A stretch of DNA of 18,490 nt from an uncultured Clostridia bacterium (GTDB lineage: Bacteria > Bacillota > Clostridia > HGM11514): assembly GCA_902478725.1 (NCBI GenBank), contig CABSMD010000024.1, positions 1 through 18,490 on the forward strand. Direction: 5' to 3'. Below the pieces are notes generated by a model that did not search any database, was not told the DNA's origin, and saw nothing but the letters and a program-made list of their open reading frames with translations. The translations under genes were made by a program, and so were the position numbers. Of this stretch, positions 6,781 through 14,303 are shown piece by piece. How positions within the stretch are numbered: position 1 is the stretch's first letter; each line of letters starts with the position of its first letter.

Positions 6781-7872
6781 ATGCGGAAGGAAGGACAAGT
6801 CAGGATACCGTCAGGATGCGCAATATCCGGAATCTTTGCAAGGGACGGCAGACGGCTGAACGGGGAGGAAATCATAAAATCAATTGCGACAATGCACGAC
6901 CGGTCCAATGGCTTGGGCGGCGGGTTTGCTGGATACGGTATTTACCCGCAGTATAAGGAATTATATGCTTTTCATCTGTTTTATGATCACGTTCGCGCCA
7001 AGGAGGAGTGTGAGAGCTTCTTAAACGCTCACTTCGACGTGATTAATCTCTCAAAAATTCCTGTACGCAAGACGCCAAAGATTACCGATGAGCCGCTGAT
7101 CTGGCGGTATTTTGTCCGGCCGCTTCCAACAAAGCTGGAGGAAAGCCAGTTGGACGAAAAGGAGTTTGTAGCACGCTGCATCATCCGCATCAACACCTAT
7201 ATCGATGGGGCGTATGTATTTTCAAGCGGGAAAAATATGGGCGTATTTAAGGCGGTTGGATTTCCGGAGGATGTAGGGGAATTCTACCGGCTGGAGGAGT
7301 ACGAGGGATACTGCTGGACGGCACATGGGCGCTATCCGACCAATACGCCGGGCTGGTGGGGCGGCGCACATCCCTTTGCTATGCTGGATTATTCGATTGT
7401 ACATAACGGCGAAATATCCTCTTACGACGCTAACCGCCGCTATATTGAGATGTTTGGCTATAAATGCAATTTGTTGACCGATACCGAGGTTATTACCTAT
7501 ATATTAGATTTTCTACTGCGGAAGAAAGGTTTGACATTAGAGGAAGCCGCCAGTGTGATCGCGGCACCGTTTTGGAGCACGATTGAAAAAAAAGATGCAG
7601 AAACCCAAAAAACGTTGACCTATCTGCGCAACATGTTTTCCAGTCTGTTGATCACCGGCCCGTTTTCCATCCTGTTCGGTTTTGCGGGCGGCATGATGGC
7701 GCTTAACGATAGGCTGAAGCTTCGTTCCATGGTGGTGGGCGAGAAGGATAAAATGGTCTATATCGCAAGCGAGGAATGCGCCATACGCATCATAGAGCCG
7801 GAATTAGACCGCATCTGGTCTCCACGGGGCGGAGAACCGGTCATTGTAAAATTGGACGGAGGTGAACAATAA
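6781..7872 (+). CDS. Glutamate synthase glutaminase subunit (class II Ntn amidotransferase)
   Basis: This 363-residue protein is the free-standing glutaminase part of a split glutamate synthase: it releases ammonia from glutamine for the next subunit. The N-terminus RIPSGCAISGIFARDG places the probable nucleophile at Cys13, implying removal of a 12-residue propeptide. GYCWTAHGRYPTNTPGW, HPFAMLDYSIVHNGEIS and DANRRY are class II amidotransferase motifs. The start ATG 6781 has GGGAGG seven bases upstream. An upstream in-frame ATG at 6700 lies inside the terminator hairpin and is not used. The stop overlaps the next start by one base (TAATG), so the two proteins are probably translated together and in equal amounts. 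It is the first gene after the attenuated leader. Confidence 0.92.
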   Translation: MRKEGQVRIPSGCAISGIFARDGRRLNGEEIIKSIATMHDRSNGLGGGFAGYGIYPQYKELYAFHLFYDHVRAKEECESFLNAHFDVINLSKIPVRKTPKITDEPLIWRYFVRPLPTKLEESQLDEKEFVARCIIRINTYIDGAYVFSSGKNMGVFKAVGFPEDVGEFYRLEEYEGYCWTAHGRYPTNTPGWWGGAHPFAMLDYSIVHNGEISSYDANRRYIEMFGYKCNLLTDTEVITYILDFLLRKKGLTLEEAASVIAAPFWSTIEKKDAETQKTLTYLRNMFSSLLITGPFSILFGFAGGMMALNDRLKLRSMVVGEKDKMVYIASEECAIRIIEPELDRIWSPRGGEPVIVKLDGGEQ

Positions 7873-9380
7873 TGCCTATTAATACTATCTATCCGGAATT
7901 TGAGGTGGTACGGGATATGGTCCGGTGCAATGCCTGCCGCGCCTGTGAACACCAATGCGCCAATGGGGTACATTGTTTTGACGAAGAACGAGGACGTATG
8001 GTAAGCGACGAGTCCAAATGCGTCAACTGCCACAGGTGCGTATCGTTGTGTCCGGCACGAGCGCTCAAGATCGTGAAAACAGACCATGCATTCCGTGAAA
8101 ATGAAAACTGGACCAGCAGCGTGATTACCGAGGTTTACCGCCAGGCAGAGGGTGGGGGCGTTTTGTTGTCCTCGATGGGGAACCCGGAGAAATTTCCGGT
8201 TTATTGGGACAAAATCCTGCTCAACGCTTCCCAGGTTACCAATCCGTCTATCGATCCGTTGCGGGAACCGATGGAAACCAGAACTTACTTGGGGAAAAAG
8301 ACCTGTGACATCCAAAGGGACGGACAGGGAAAGCTGATAAACAATCTGCCGCCCCAATTGGAACTGTCAACCCCGATTCTGTTTTCGGCCATGTCCTACG
8401 GTTCGATCAGTTATAACGCACACGAGAGTCTGGCCCGCGCCGCGCAACAGCTCGGTATCTTCTATAATACCGGGGAGGGCGGCCTACATAAGGATTTTTA
8501 CCAATATGGCAAAAACACTGTCGTACAGGTGGCCTCCGGTCGGTTTGGGGTTTATAAGGATTATCTGGAAGCGGGCGCGGCGATCGAGATCAAGATGGGG
8601 CAGGGAGCGAAACCGGGTATCGGGGGACATCTGCCGGGAACAAAGATCGTAGGCGACATTTCAAAGACACGTATGATCCCGGAAGGGTCGGATGCGATCT
8701 CACCTGCACCGCACCACGACATCTATTCGATCGAGGATCTACGCCAGCTCGTGTTTTCGTTAAAAGAAGCAACCGATTATCAAAAGCCCGTGATCGTAAA
8801 AATTGCAGCGGTTCATAATGTAGCGGCAATCGCAAGCGGTATTGCCAGAAGCGGCGCAGATATCATTGCAATTGACGGTTTTCGAGGCGGAACAGGCGCC
8901 GCGCCGACGCGGATACGTGACAACGTCGGCATCCCCATTGAGCTTGCTCTTGCCAGCGTGGACCAGAGGCTGCGGGAAGAAGGAATCCGTGGGCATGTCT
9001 CGATAGTGGCGGGCGGCAGCATCCGAAACAGCGCCGACATCGTAAAAGCGATTGCCCTGGGGGCAGATGCGGTGTACATTGCGACAAGCGCACTGCTGGC
9101 ACTGGGATGCCATCTGTGCCGGAGTTGCCATACAGGAAAGTGCAACTGGGGGATCGCGACACAACGGCCGGAGCTGGTCAAGCGTCTGAATCCGGACATT
9201 GGATGCCAACGGCTGGTCAATCTGATTACTGCCTGGACGCATGAAATCAAGGAAATGATGGGCGGAATGGGGATCAACTCCATCGAGGCTCTGCGCGGCA
9301 ACCGTCTGATGCTGCGAGGAGTAGGGCTGACGGACCGGGAATTGGGAATTCTAGGTATCAAACATGCCGGCGAATCGTGA
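7872..9380 (+). CDS. Glutamate synthase FMN subunit with N-terminal ferredoxin domain
   Basis: The catalytic synthase part: FMN-dependent reduction of 2-oxoglutarate plus ammonia to glutamate. Length 502 residues. Residues 1-70 are a 2[4Fe-4S] ferredoxin domain with Cys19, 22, 25, 29 and Cys50, 53, 56, 60. The rest is the alpha/beta-barrel FMN domain (FSAMSYGSIS, NTGEGGL, KPGIGGHLPG, DGFRGGTGAAP, VAGGSIRNSADIVKAIALGA). Cys413, Cys419 and Cys424 (C-x5-C-x4-C, then GIATQ) match the [3Fe-4S] site of glutamate synthase. GGAGGTG lies seven bases before ATG 7872, inside the end of the preceding gene. The fused ferredoxin suggests electrons enter from a ferredoxin or from a GltD-like reductase encoded elsewhere; none is in this window. 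Confidence 0.94.
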   Translation: MPINTIYPEFEVVRDMVRCNACRACEHQCANGVHCFDEERGRMVSDESKCVNCHRCVSLCPARALKIVKTDHAFRENENWTSSVITEVYRQAEGGGVLLSSMGNPEKFPVYWDKILLNASQVTNPSIDPLREPMETRTYLGKKTCDIQRDGQGKLINNLPPQLELSTPILFSAMSYGSISYNAHESLARAAQQLGIFYNTGEGGLHKDFYQYGKNTVVQVASGRFGVYKDYLEAGAAIEIKMGQGAKPGIGGHLPGTKIVGDISKTRMIPEGSDAISPAPHHDIYSIEDLRQLVFSLKEATDYQKPVIVKIAAVHNVAAIASGIARSGADIIAIDGFRGGTGAAPTRIRDNVGIPIELALASVDQRLREEGIRGHVSIVAGGSIRNSADIVKAIALGADAVYIATSALLALGCHLCRSCHTGKCNWGIATQRPELVKRLNPDIGCQRLVNLITAWTHEIKEMMGGMGINSIEALRGNRLMLRGVGLTDRELGILGIKHAGES

Positions 9381-9411
9381 GAATGGTTTAAAAGTTAGGA
9401 GGAATACAGAT

Positions 9412-10128
9412 ATGAGATTAAACGCGCGGGAACAGCATTTTAAACTGCTGAATCAGGCTGTCAGGGCATCAGAGGACGAGGATGTAATCATTGAGGACTG
9501 CGTTGGACAGCGCTACATAGGCACAGGATTATCGGATAAGACGATCACAGTTTTAGGAACGCCGGGCAACGCGCTGGGCGCCTATTTAAACGGCGCCACT
9601 ATTTATGTGCATGGCAACGCGCAGGATGCAACGGGGGATACCATGAATGATGGACAAATTTATATCGACGGTTCCTCCGGAGACGCGACCGGCTATGCGA
9701 TGCGCGGCGGCCGGATTTATGTCCGCGGCAATGCGGGATATCGCGCTGGTATCCACATGAAGGCATATCAAAAAAAACTTCCGGTTTTGGTGATAGGGGG
9801 AGCAGCAGGGAGCTTTCTTGGGGAATATCAAGCAGGGGGGATTATTATCGTGCTGGGAATGGAAAATCAGGGGAAAACGCCGGTTGGGAACTTTTGCGGT
9901 ACTGGTATGCATGGTGGTAAAATTTATTTAAGATGTGATGAATTGCCCCATGACCTGCCTGAGCAGGTGGTCGGGCAGGAGGTATCGGATTTGAGCGAGA
10001 TACAGCCCTTTATCGATGAGTTTTGTGATGTATTCGGACAGGACCGCAAAGAGATTTTGTCACATCGGTTTTATCTTCTGACCCCGGACAGCAAAAATCC
10101 ATATCATCAGCTTTATACGCAAAACTAA
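9412..10128 (+). CDS. Glutamate synthase GXGXG-domain subunit
   Basis: A 238-residue protein matching the C-terminal structural domain of the large glutamate synthase subunit. Residues 50-160 hold the glycine-spaced beta-helix repeats (PGNALGAYLNG, GNAQDATGDTMNDG, GSSGDATGYAMRGG, GNAGYRAGIHM, GGAAGSFLGEYQAGG). This domain has no active site of its own; it packs against the other two and shapes the ammonia tunnel. The start is ATG 9412, after AGGAGG with nine bases between. The in-frame ATG 9364, inside the preceding gene, lacks a ribosome site. It completes the order glutaminase, synthase, GXGXG found in the single-chain enzyme. Confidence 0.93.
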   Translation: MRLNAREQHFKLLNQAVRASEDEDVIIEDCVGQRYIGTGLSDKTITVLGTPGNALGAYLNGATIYVHGNAQDATGDTMNDGQIYIDGSSGDATGYAMRGGRIYVRGNAGYRAGIHMKAYQKKLPVLVIGGAAGSFLGEYQAGGIIIVLGMENQGKTPVGNFCGTGMHGGKIYLRCDELPHDLPEQVVGQEVSDLSEIQPFIDEFCDVFGQDRKEILSHRFYLLTPDSKNPYHQLYTQN

Positions 10129-10171
10129 GAACTATTTTATGCCGCATATGCCGGCAGAATGGAGTATTAAG

Positions 10172-11470
10172 ATGCTATACACCAAAAATGAGGTGCTGCA
10201 ATTTGTACAGGAAAACGATGTGAAGTTTATTCGGATGGCCTTTTGCGATATTTTTGGCAGGATGAAAAACATCTCGGTAATCGCCGAAGAACTGCCGCGC
10301 GTTTTTAAAACCGGAATATCCTTTGACGCTTCTGCTATTGATGGGTTTATGAACGTGGAGGAATCCGATCTGTTTTTACATCCCGATCCCTCCTCCCTGT
10401 CCGTCCTCCCCTGGAGGCCGCAGCACGGGAGGGTGGTACGGTTCTTTTGTGATATCAAACACCCCAACGGCCTTCCGTTTGAAGGGGATTGCAGGGCACT
10501 GCTCTCTGGTGCAGTCCACAGGGCGGAGCAGATGGGCTATGAATGCCGGATCGGGCCGGAATGCGAATTTTATTTGTTTGAGACGGATGATCTGGGGATA
10601 CCGACAAAACGTCCGCATGATACTGCCGGGTATTTGGACATCGCGCCGGACGATAAGGGAGAAAATGTGCGGCGTGAAATTTGCCTAACATTGGAAGAAA
10701 TGGGCATTCGACCGGAAAGCTCGCACCACGAGCAGGGACCGGGACAAAACGAAATCGATTTTAAATACAGCGACGCGCTGGCTGCTGCTGATAATCTTGT
10801 TACTTTTAAAGCAGTCGTCCGTACGATCGCAGCCCAAAGCGGCCTCCATGCCTCGTTTATGCCAAAGCCGATTGCAGAAGAAAGCGGAAACGGTCTGCAC
10901 ATCAACCTGTCGTTTATAAAAAATGGAAAAAATATTTTTCAAAGCGGCGGGGCAGAGGCAGATTGTTTTATCGCCGGCGTGATGGAACGCATCCGGGAAA
11001 TCACGGTCTTTTTAAATCCCATCACCAATTCCTACCGCCGCTTCGGAAGCTTCGAGGCGCCGCGTTATATTACCTGGTCGCACCAGAACCGTTCCCAACT
11101 CATCCGAATCCCGGCGGCAGGTGAGGATGAATCCCGTATGGAGCTGCGTTCGGCCGACCCATTTTGCAATCCCTATATCGCATTTTCGCTTTTGATCCAT
11201 GCAGGGTTGGACGGAATTGAGAACAGCAGCCAACTTTGTAGTCCGACAAATGTTGACCTTTTCACTGCGGACAGGGATATTTTGGAAAACATAGAAACAT
11301 TGCCACAGGATCTTGAGGCGGCATGGAAGGAAGCTGAAAACAGTAAATTTGTTCAAAGGATCATCCCACAGAAAACCCTGAATAATTTTCTTGCCGCGAC
11401 CCGGAAGCAATGGGAGGAATACCAGGCGGCGAAGGATAAGGAAGCGTTTGAATACCAAAAATTTTTCTAA
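10172..11470 (+). CDS. glnA: Class I glutamine synthetase
   Basis: A 432-residue enzyme making glutamine from glutamate, ATP and ammonium. The beta-grasp N-domain (FIRMAFCDIFGRMKNI) is followed by the catalytic domain: GPECEFYLF (Glu130, Glu132), HHEQGPGQNEIDF (Glu187, Glu194), GNGLHINLSF (His243) and NRSQLIRIP. Asp52 (FDASAIDGF) and Glu295 (FEAPRY) match the residues that bind and deprotonate ammonium in known enzymes, so ammonia is the likely substrate. The region of the adenylylated Tyr in enterobacterial enzymes reads ENIETLP, without Tyr, so that control is absent. The start ATG 10172 has GGAG seven bases upstream; the ATG at 10139 has none. It follows the glutamate synthase genes by 43 bases, forming a GS/GOGAT operon. 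Confidence 0.93.
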   Translation: MLYTKNEVLQFVQENDVKFIRMAFCDIFGRMKNISVIAEELPRVFKTGISFDASAIDGFMNVEESDLFLHPDPSSLSVLPWRPQHGRVVRFFCDIKHPNGLPFEGDCRALLSGAVHRAEQMGYECRIGPECEFYLFETDDLGIPTKRPHDTAGYLDIAPDDKGENVRREICLTLEEMGIRPESSHHEQGPGQNEIDFKYSDALAAADNLVTFKAVVRTIAAQSGLHASFMPKPIAEESGNGLHINLSFIKNGKNIFQSGGAEADCFIAGVMERIREITVFLNPITNSYRRFGSFEAPRYITWSHQNRSQLIRIPAAGEDESRMELRSADPFCNPYIAFSLLIHAGLDGIENSSQLCSPTNVDLFTADRDILENIETLPQDLEAAWKEAENSKFVQRIIPQKTLNNFLAATRKQWEEYQAAKDKEAFEYQKFF

Positions 11471-11503
11471 AATAGATCATGAAAATGGAACGGTGGTGGG
11501 ACG

Positions 11504-12070
11504 GTGGACATCCTTTTGGTATCAAGTGCGGAAAAGTCCAGGGACGCTATGCTCCAGATGCTGCGCACGGCGTCTTATACGCCGGTGACCATGGCATCGA
11601 GCGGCAGTGAGGCGCGAAGAATGCTCGCTCAAAAGGATTTTGAGTTGGTTTTGATTGTAACCCCGCTTTCGGATGAGTTTGGGCAAGACCTTGCCTTTCT
11701 TGTCACCCAGACTACGATGGCTGGTGTGATTTTGATGGTGAAGGCAGATATCGCGGATAGTATATCATATAAATTGGAAGGCTATGGAGTGGCTGTTTTG
11801 CCGAAACCTGTCGGAAAACTAATTTTTTTCCAGACATTGCGGCTGGTATCCGCAACCAGCCATCGAATGGCCGGACTGCGGCAGGAAAATCTTAAGCTAC
11901 AGCAAAAGATTGCGGAAATACGGCTGGTAGACCGGGCAAAATGTGCACTGATCCAATATCTGAACATGACGGAGCAGCAGGCACACCGCTATATCGAAAA
12001 GCAGGCGATGGATTTGCGCTGTACGCGGGCGCAGGTGGCGGAGAGTATCTTGACTACCTATGAGACTTAG
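11504..12070 (+). CDS. ANTAR-domain RNA-binding antiterminator with a degenerate receiver domain
   Basis: A 188-residue regulator. Residues 1-115 have a response-regulator fold, but the acidic pair after beta-1 is Ser7-Ser8 (LLVSSAE) and the phosphoacceptor Asp position is Val52 (ELVLIVTPLSDEFG). Only the conserved Lys101 (LPKPV) remains, so classical phosphorylation is not expected. A coiled-coil-like helix (about 124-140) leads into the ANTAR domain (about 140-184): RLVDRAKCALIQYLNMTEQQ, YIEKQAMDL, QVAESIL. ANTAR proteins bind hairpins with A1/G4 hexaloops and prevent terminator folding; such hairpins occur in three leaders of this window. The start is GTG 11504 behind a weak GGTGGG; the nearby ATGs are out of frame. 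It lies 33 bases after glnA. It resembles the clostridial NitR type found beside glutamine synthetase genes. Confidence 0.9.
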   Translation: MDILLVSSAEKSRDAMLQMLRTASYTPVTMASSGSEARRMLAQKDFELVLIVTPLSDEFGQDLAFLVTQTTMAGVILMVKADIADSISYKLEGYGVAVLPKPVGKLIFFQTLRLVSATSHRMAGLRQENLKLQQKIAEIRLVDRAKCALIQYLNMTEQQAHRYIEKQAMDLRCTRAQVAESILTTYET

Positions 12071-12113
12071 GATAGTAAATGCGTAAGATATTTGTTATGT
12101 TAGGAGAGTGGAA

Positions 12114-12947
12114 ATGGATTTTTTTAAGATGCAGGGTTGTGGAAACGATTATATCTATTTTGATTGTTTTGATACTATCATTTCGAACCCAGATCAGTTG
12201 AGTATCCGGCTGTCAGACCGGCATTTTGGGATCGGTGGCGATGGCATTGTATTAATATTGCCTTCGTCTATAGCAGATGCGCGGATGCGGATGTTCAACG
12301 CCGATGGGAGCGAAGGCAGGATGTGCGGCAACGCCATCCGCTGCGTAGCAAAATATTTGTATGAAAGCGGCAGGGTCAAACAGGACAGGATACTGGTGGA
12401 AACGCCAAGCGGAGTCAAGGAGCTTTGTTTGAGCATTACGGCCGGAAGCGTGTCCGGTGTTTGTGTTGACATGGGACGGGCAGAATTTTCACCATCTCTC
12501 ATTCCGGTACTGCTGAAGGGGGAGCAGGTGATAAACCATCCTCTGGAGGTTGGCGGCGAACCCTATCCGGTTACCTGTGTCTCAATGGGAAATCCGCATT
12601 GCGTAGTTTTTGTCGACGACCCGCAAAAATTCCCCCTCGAAGCTGTCGGTCCTTTGTTCGAGCATCACGCAGCTTTCCCCGAAGGGATCAATACGGAGTT
12701 TGTCAGGGTCGATGACGAACGGACGCTGACCATGCGTGTTTGGGAAAGAGGGAGCGGGGAAACCTTAGCTTGCGGTACCGGTGCCTGCGCGTCTGCCGCC
12801 GCCGCGGTTGCCAACGGGTATTGTCAGGGCGGGCAAGAAATTACCGTTCACCTGCGCGGCGGGGATTTGCTGATCAAGGTTACCGATGAAACCGTTTTTA
12901 TGACCGGTAGCGCAGAATTTGTTTTTTCCGGAACAGTTGCTATTTGA
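12114..12947 (+). CDS. dapF: Diaminopimelate epimerase
   Basis: Interconverts LL- and meso-diaminopimelate, for lysine and peptidoglycan. The protein is 277 residues, the family length. The two catalytic cysteines are Cys71 (GRMCGNAIRC) and Cys220 (ETLACGTGACA), each in its signature; MQGCGNDY, GGDGIV and FNADGSEG are also typical. I chose ATG 12114, seven bases after AGGAG; a GTG at 12108, two codons earlier, overlaps the ribosome site. It follows the ANTAR gene by 43 bases and precedes dapL by 34, with no promoter or terminator in the gaps, so it appears to be in the nitrogen operon. Confidence 0.95.
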   Translation: MDFFKMQGCGNDYIYFDCFDTIISNPDQLSIRLSDRHFGIGGDGIVLILPSSIADARMRMFNADGSEGRMCGNAIRCVAKYLYESGRVKQDRILVETPSGVKELCLSITAGSVSGVCVDMGRAEFSPSLIPVLLKGEQVINHPLEVGGEPYPVTCVSMGNPHCVVFVDDPQKFPLEAVGPLFEHHAAFPEGINTEFVRVDDERTLTMRVWERGSGETLACGTGACASAAAAVANGYCQGGQEITVHLRGGDLLIKVTDETVFMTGSAEFVFSGTVAI

Positions 12948-12981
12948 GCAATCTACATCAAGCTATACGTAGGAGGAAGAT

Positions 12982-14157
12982 ATGAAGGTTAATGAAAATT
13001 TTGGTAATCTGAAAGAAAGCTATCTTTTTTCTGACATTGCCCACAGGGTTTCGAAGTTTTCCAGTGAAAATCCGGATGCGCAGGTGATCCGTTTGGGGAT
13101 CGGGGATGTTACTCTTCCCTTATGCAAGGCTGTGACAGTTGCAATGGAAGAAGCGGTTGCAGAGATGGGAACGGCAGGAGGATTTCACGGCTATGGCCCG
13201 GAGCAGGGGTATCCATTTTTACAGGAGGCGATTCAGAAATATTATGCTGAAAAGGGGATAGCCTTGTCACTTGATGAGGTGTTCATTAGCGACGGGGCAA
13301 AAAGCGACCTTGGTAACATATTGGATATCTTTTCGTCTGATAATTGTGTATTAATCCCCGACCCTGTCTATCCTGTTTATGTAGATACCAACATCATGGC
13401 CGGCCGCAGGATTATTTTTATGAATGCAAATGAGGAAAACGCTTTTCTGCCGCTGCCGGAGGAAGGGATGGAGGCTGATATCGTCTACCTTTGTTCTCCG
13501 AACAATCCAACCGGCGCCGTTTATACAAAAGATCAGCTGGGTGCGTGGGTAGACTATTGTCTGGAGCATGACGCCATTATTCTGTTTGATGCGGCGTATG
13601 AATCGTTTATCCAGGATGAGGATTTGCCCAAAAGTATTTATGAGATTCAAGGAGCGGAAAAGTGTGCCATCGAGTTTGGTTCCTTCTCTAAAATGGCTGG
13701 GTTTACCGGTACGCGCTGCGGTTTTACCGTCGTACCATCCGGTTTGCGCTTTGATGGGTTCTCCCTCAACAAGCTATGGCTGCGCCGACAGACCACAAAA
13801 TTCAACGGAGTTCCCTACATTGTACAGCGCGGCGCCGCCGCAGTGTTCACAAAGGAAGGACAAAAACAGGTAAAAGAAAGCGTTCGGTATTACATGGAAA
13901 ATGCAAGGTTGATCGCCCAAGCTATGGAAGAGATGGGCATTTGGTATACCGGCGGTAAAAATTCTCCCTACATCTGGCTCAAGTGCGGCATGGACTCTTG
14001 GGAATTTTTTGATATGCTGCTGCGCGAGACCCACGTGGTAGGCACGCCGGGCGCAGGCTTTGGAAAAAATGGCGACGGCTTTTTCCGCCTTACCGCATTT
14101 GGTAACCACGAAAACGCGCGCGAGGCGGTGCGGAGGATGCATAAACTGAAATTATAA
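12982..14157 (+). CDS. dapL: LL-diaminopimelate aminotransferase
   Basis: A PLP enzyme of fold type I that converts tetrahydrodipicolinate to LL-diaminopimelate using glutamate as amino donor, in one step that replaces the succinyl or acetyl branch. At 391 residues it has near-family length. The N-terminus (NENFGNLKESYLFSDIAHRV) and IRLGIGDVTLPL are DapL hallmarks. SPNNPTGAVY is the aminotransferase motif, and Lys237 in GSFSKMAGFTGTRCG is the PLP lysine. ATG 12982 is preceded by AGGAGG. With dapF directly upstream it supplies the final steps to meso-diaminopimelate. Its use of glutamate is a plausible reason for its place behind glutamate synthase. Confidence 0.94.
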   Translation: MKVNENFGNLKESYLFSDIAHRVSKFSSENPDAQVIRLGIGDVTLPLCKAVTVAMEEAVAEMGTAGGFHGYGPEQGYPFLQEAIQKYYAEKGIALSLDEVFISDGAKSDLGNILDIFSSDNCVLIPDPVYPVYVDTNIMAGRRIIFMNANEENAFLPLPEEGMEADIVYLCSPNNPTGAVYTKDQLGAWVDYCLEHDAIILFDAAYESFIQDEDLPKSIYEIQGAEKCAIEFGSFSKMAGFTGTRCGFTVVPSGLRFDGFSLNKLWLRRQTTKFNGVPYIVQRGAAAVFTKEGQKQVKESVRYYMENARLIAQAMEEMGIWYTGGKNSPYIWLKCGMDSWEFFDMLLRETHVVGTPGAGFGKNGDGFFRLTAFGNHENAREAVRRMHKLKL

Positions 14158-14171
14158 CCTCGCTAAGAGTT

Positions 14172-14216
14172 CCCCCGCCTCTACAGGCGGCGGGTTCCGC
14201 TTCACAGGGCAAGCGG
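14172..14216. repeat. Two GC-rich inverted repeats downstream of dapL
   Basis: CCGCC (14175-14179) pairs with GGCGG (14186-14190), extended by CCC/GGG past one bulged base. CCGCTT (14197-14202) pairs with AAGCGG (14211-14216). Neither is followed by a U-run on either strand. They may help end the dapL transcript or be a palindromic repeat unit; copies elsewhere cannot be seen from this window. Confidence 0.4.
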
Positions 14217-14261
14217 CGGGCATATATCCCCCGCTTCGCGAGCTTGAAACGCTATTAATGT

Positions 14262-14288
14262 AACATTTACTCCTGCGGAGTAAATGTT
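14262..14288. terminator. Perfect 12-base-pair hairpin between convergent genes, possible bidirectional terminator
   Basis: AACATTTACTCC and GGAGTAAATGTT flank TGC. It lies between the ends of dapL (+) and the TcdA-like gene (-), where a shared terminator is expected. The flanks are AT-rich but lack a clean T-run (CTCAATAAAATC on the plus side, ACATTAATAG on the minus side), so termination strength is uncertain. Confidence 0.5.
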
Positions 14289-14303
14289 CTCAATAAAATC
14301 TTG

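Noticed and set aside
6690..6956. Leader peptide starting at ATG 6690 in the glutamate synthase leader
   Set aside because: It lies at the predicted transcription start without a ribosome site, is built from the hairpin arms, and runs out of frame into the first gene.
7758..8357. 199-codon open frame on the minus strand, and similar long antisense frames at 8760-9361
   Set aside because: They are antisense to well-conserved glutamate synthase genes, lack ribosome sites and show no recognisable domain.
9364..9411. Earlier start (ATG 9364) for the GXGXG subunit, overlapping the FMN subunit gene
   Set aside because: There is no ribosome site before it, whereas AGGAGG stands nine bases before ATG 9412, and the extra residues do not resemble the domain.
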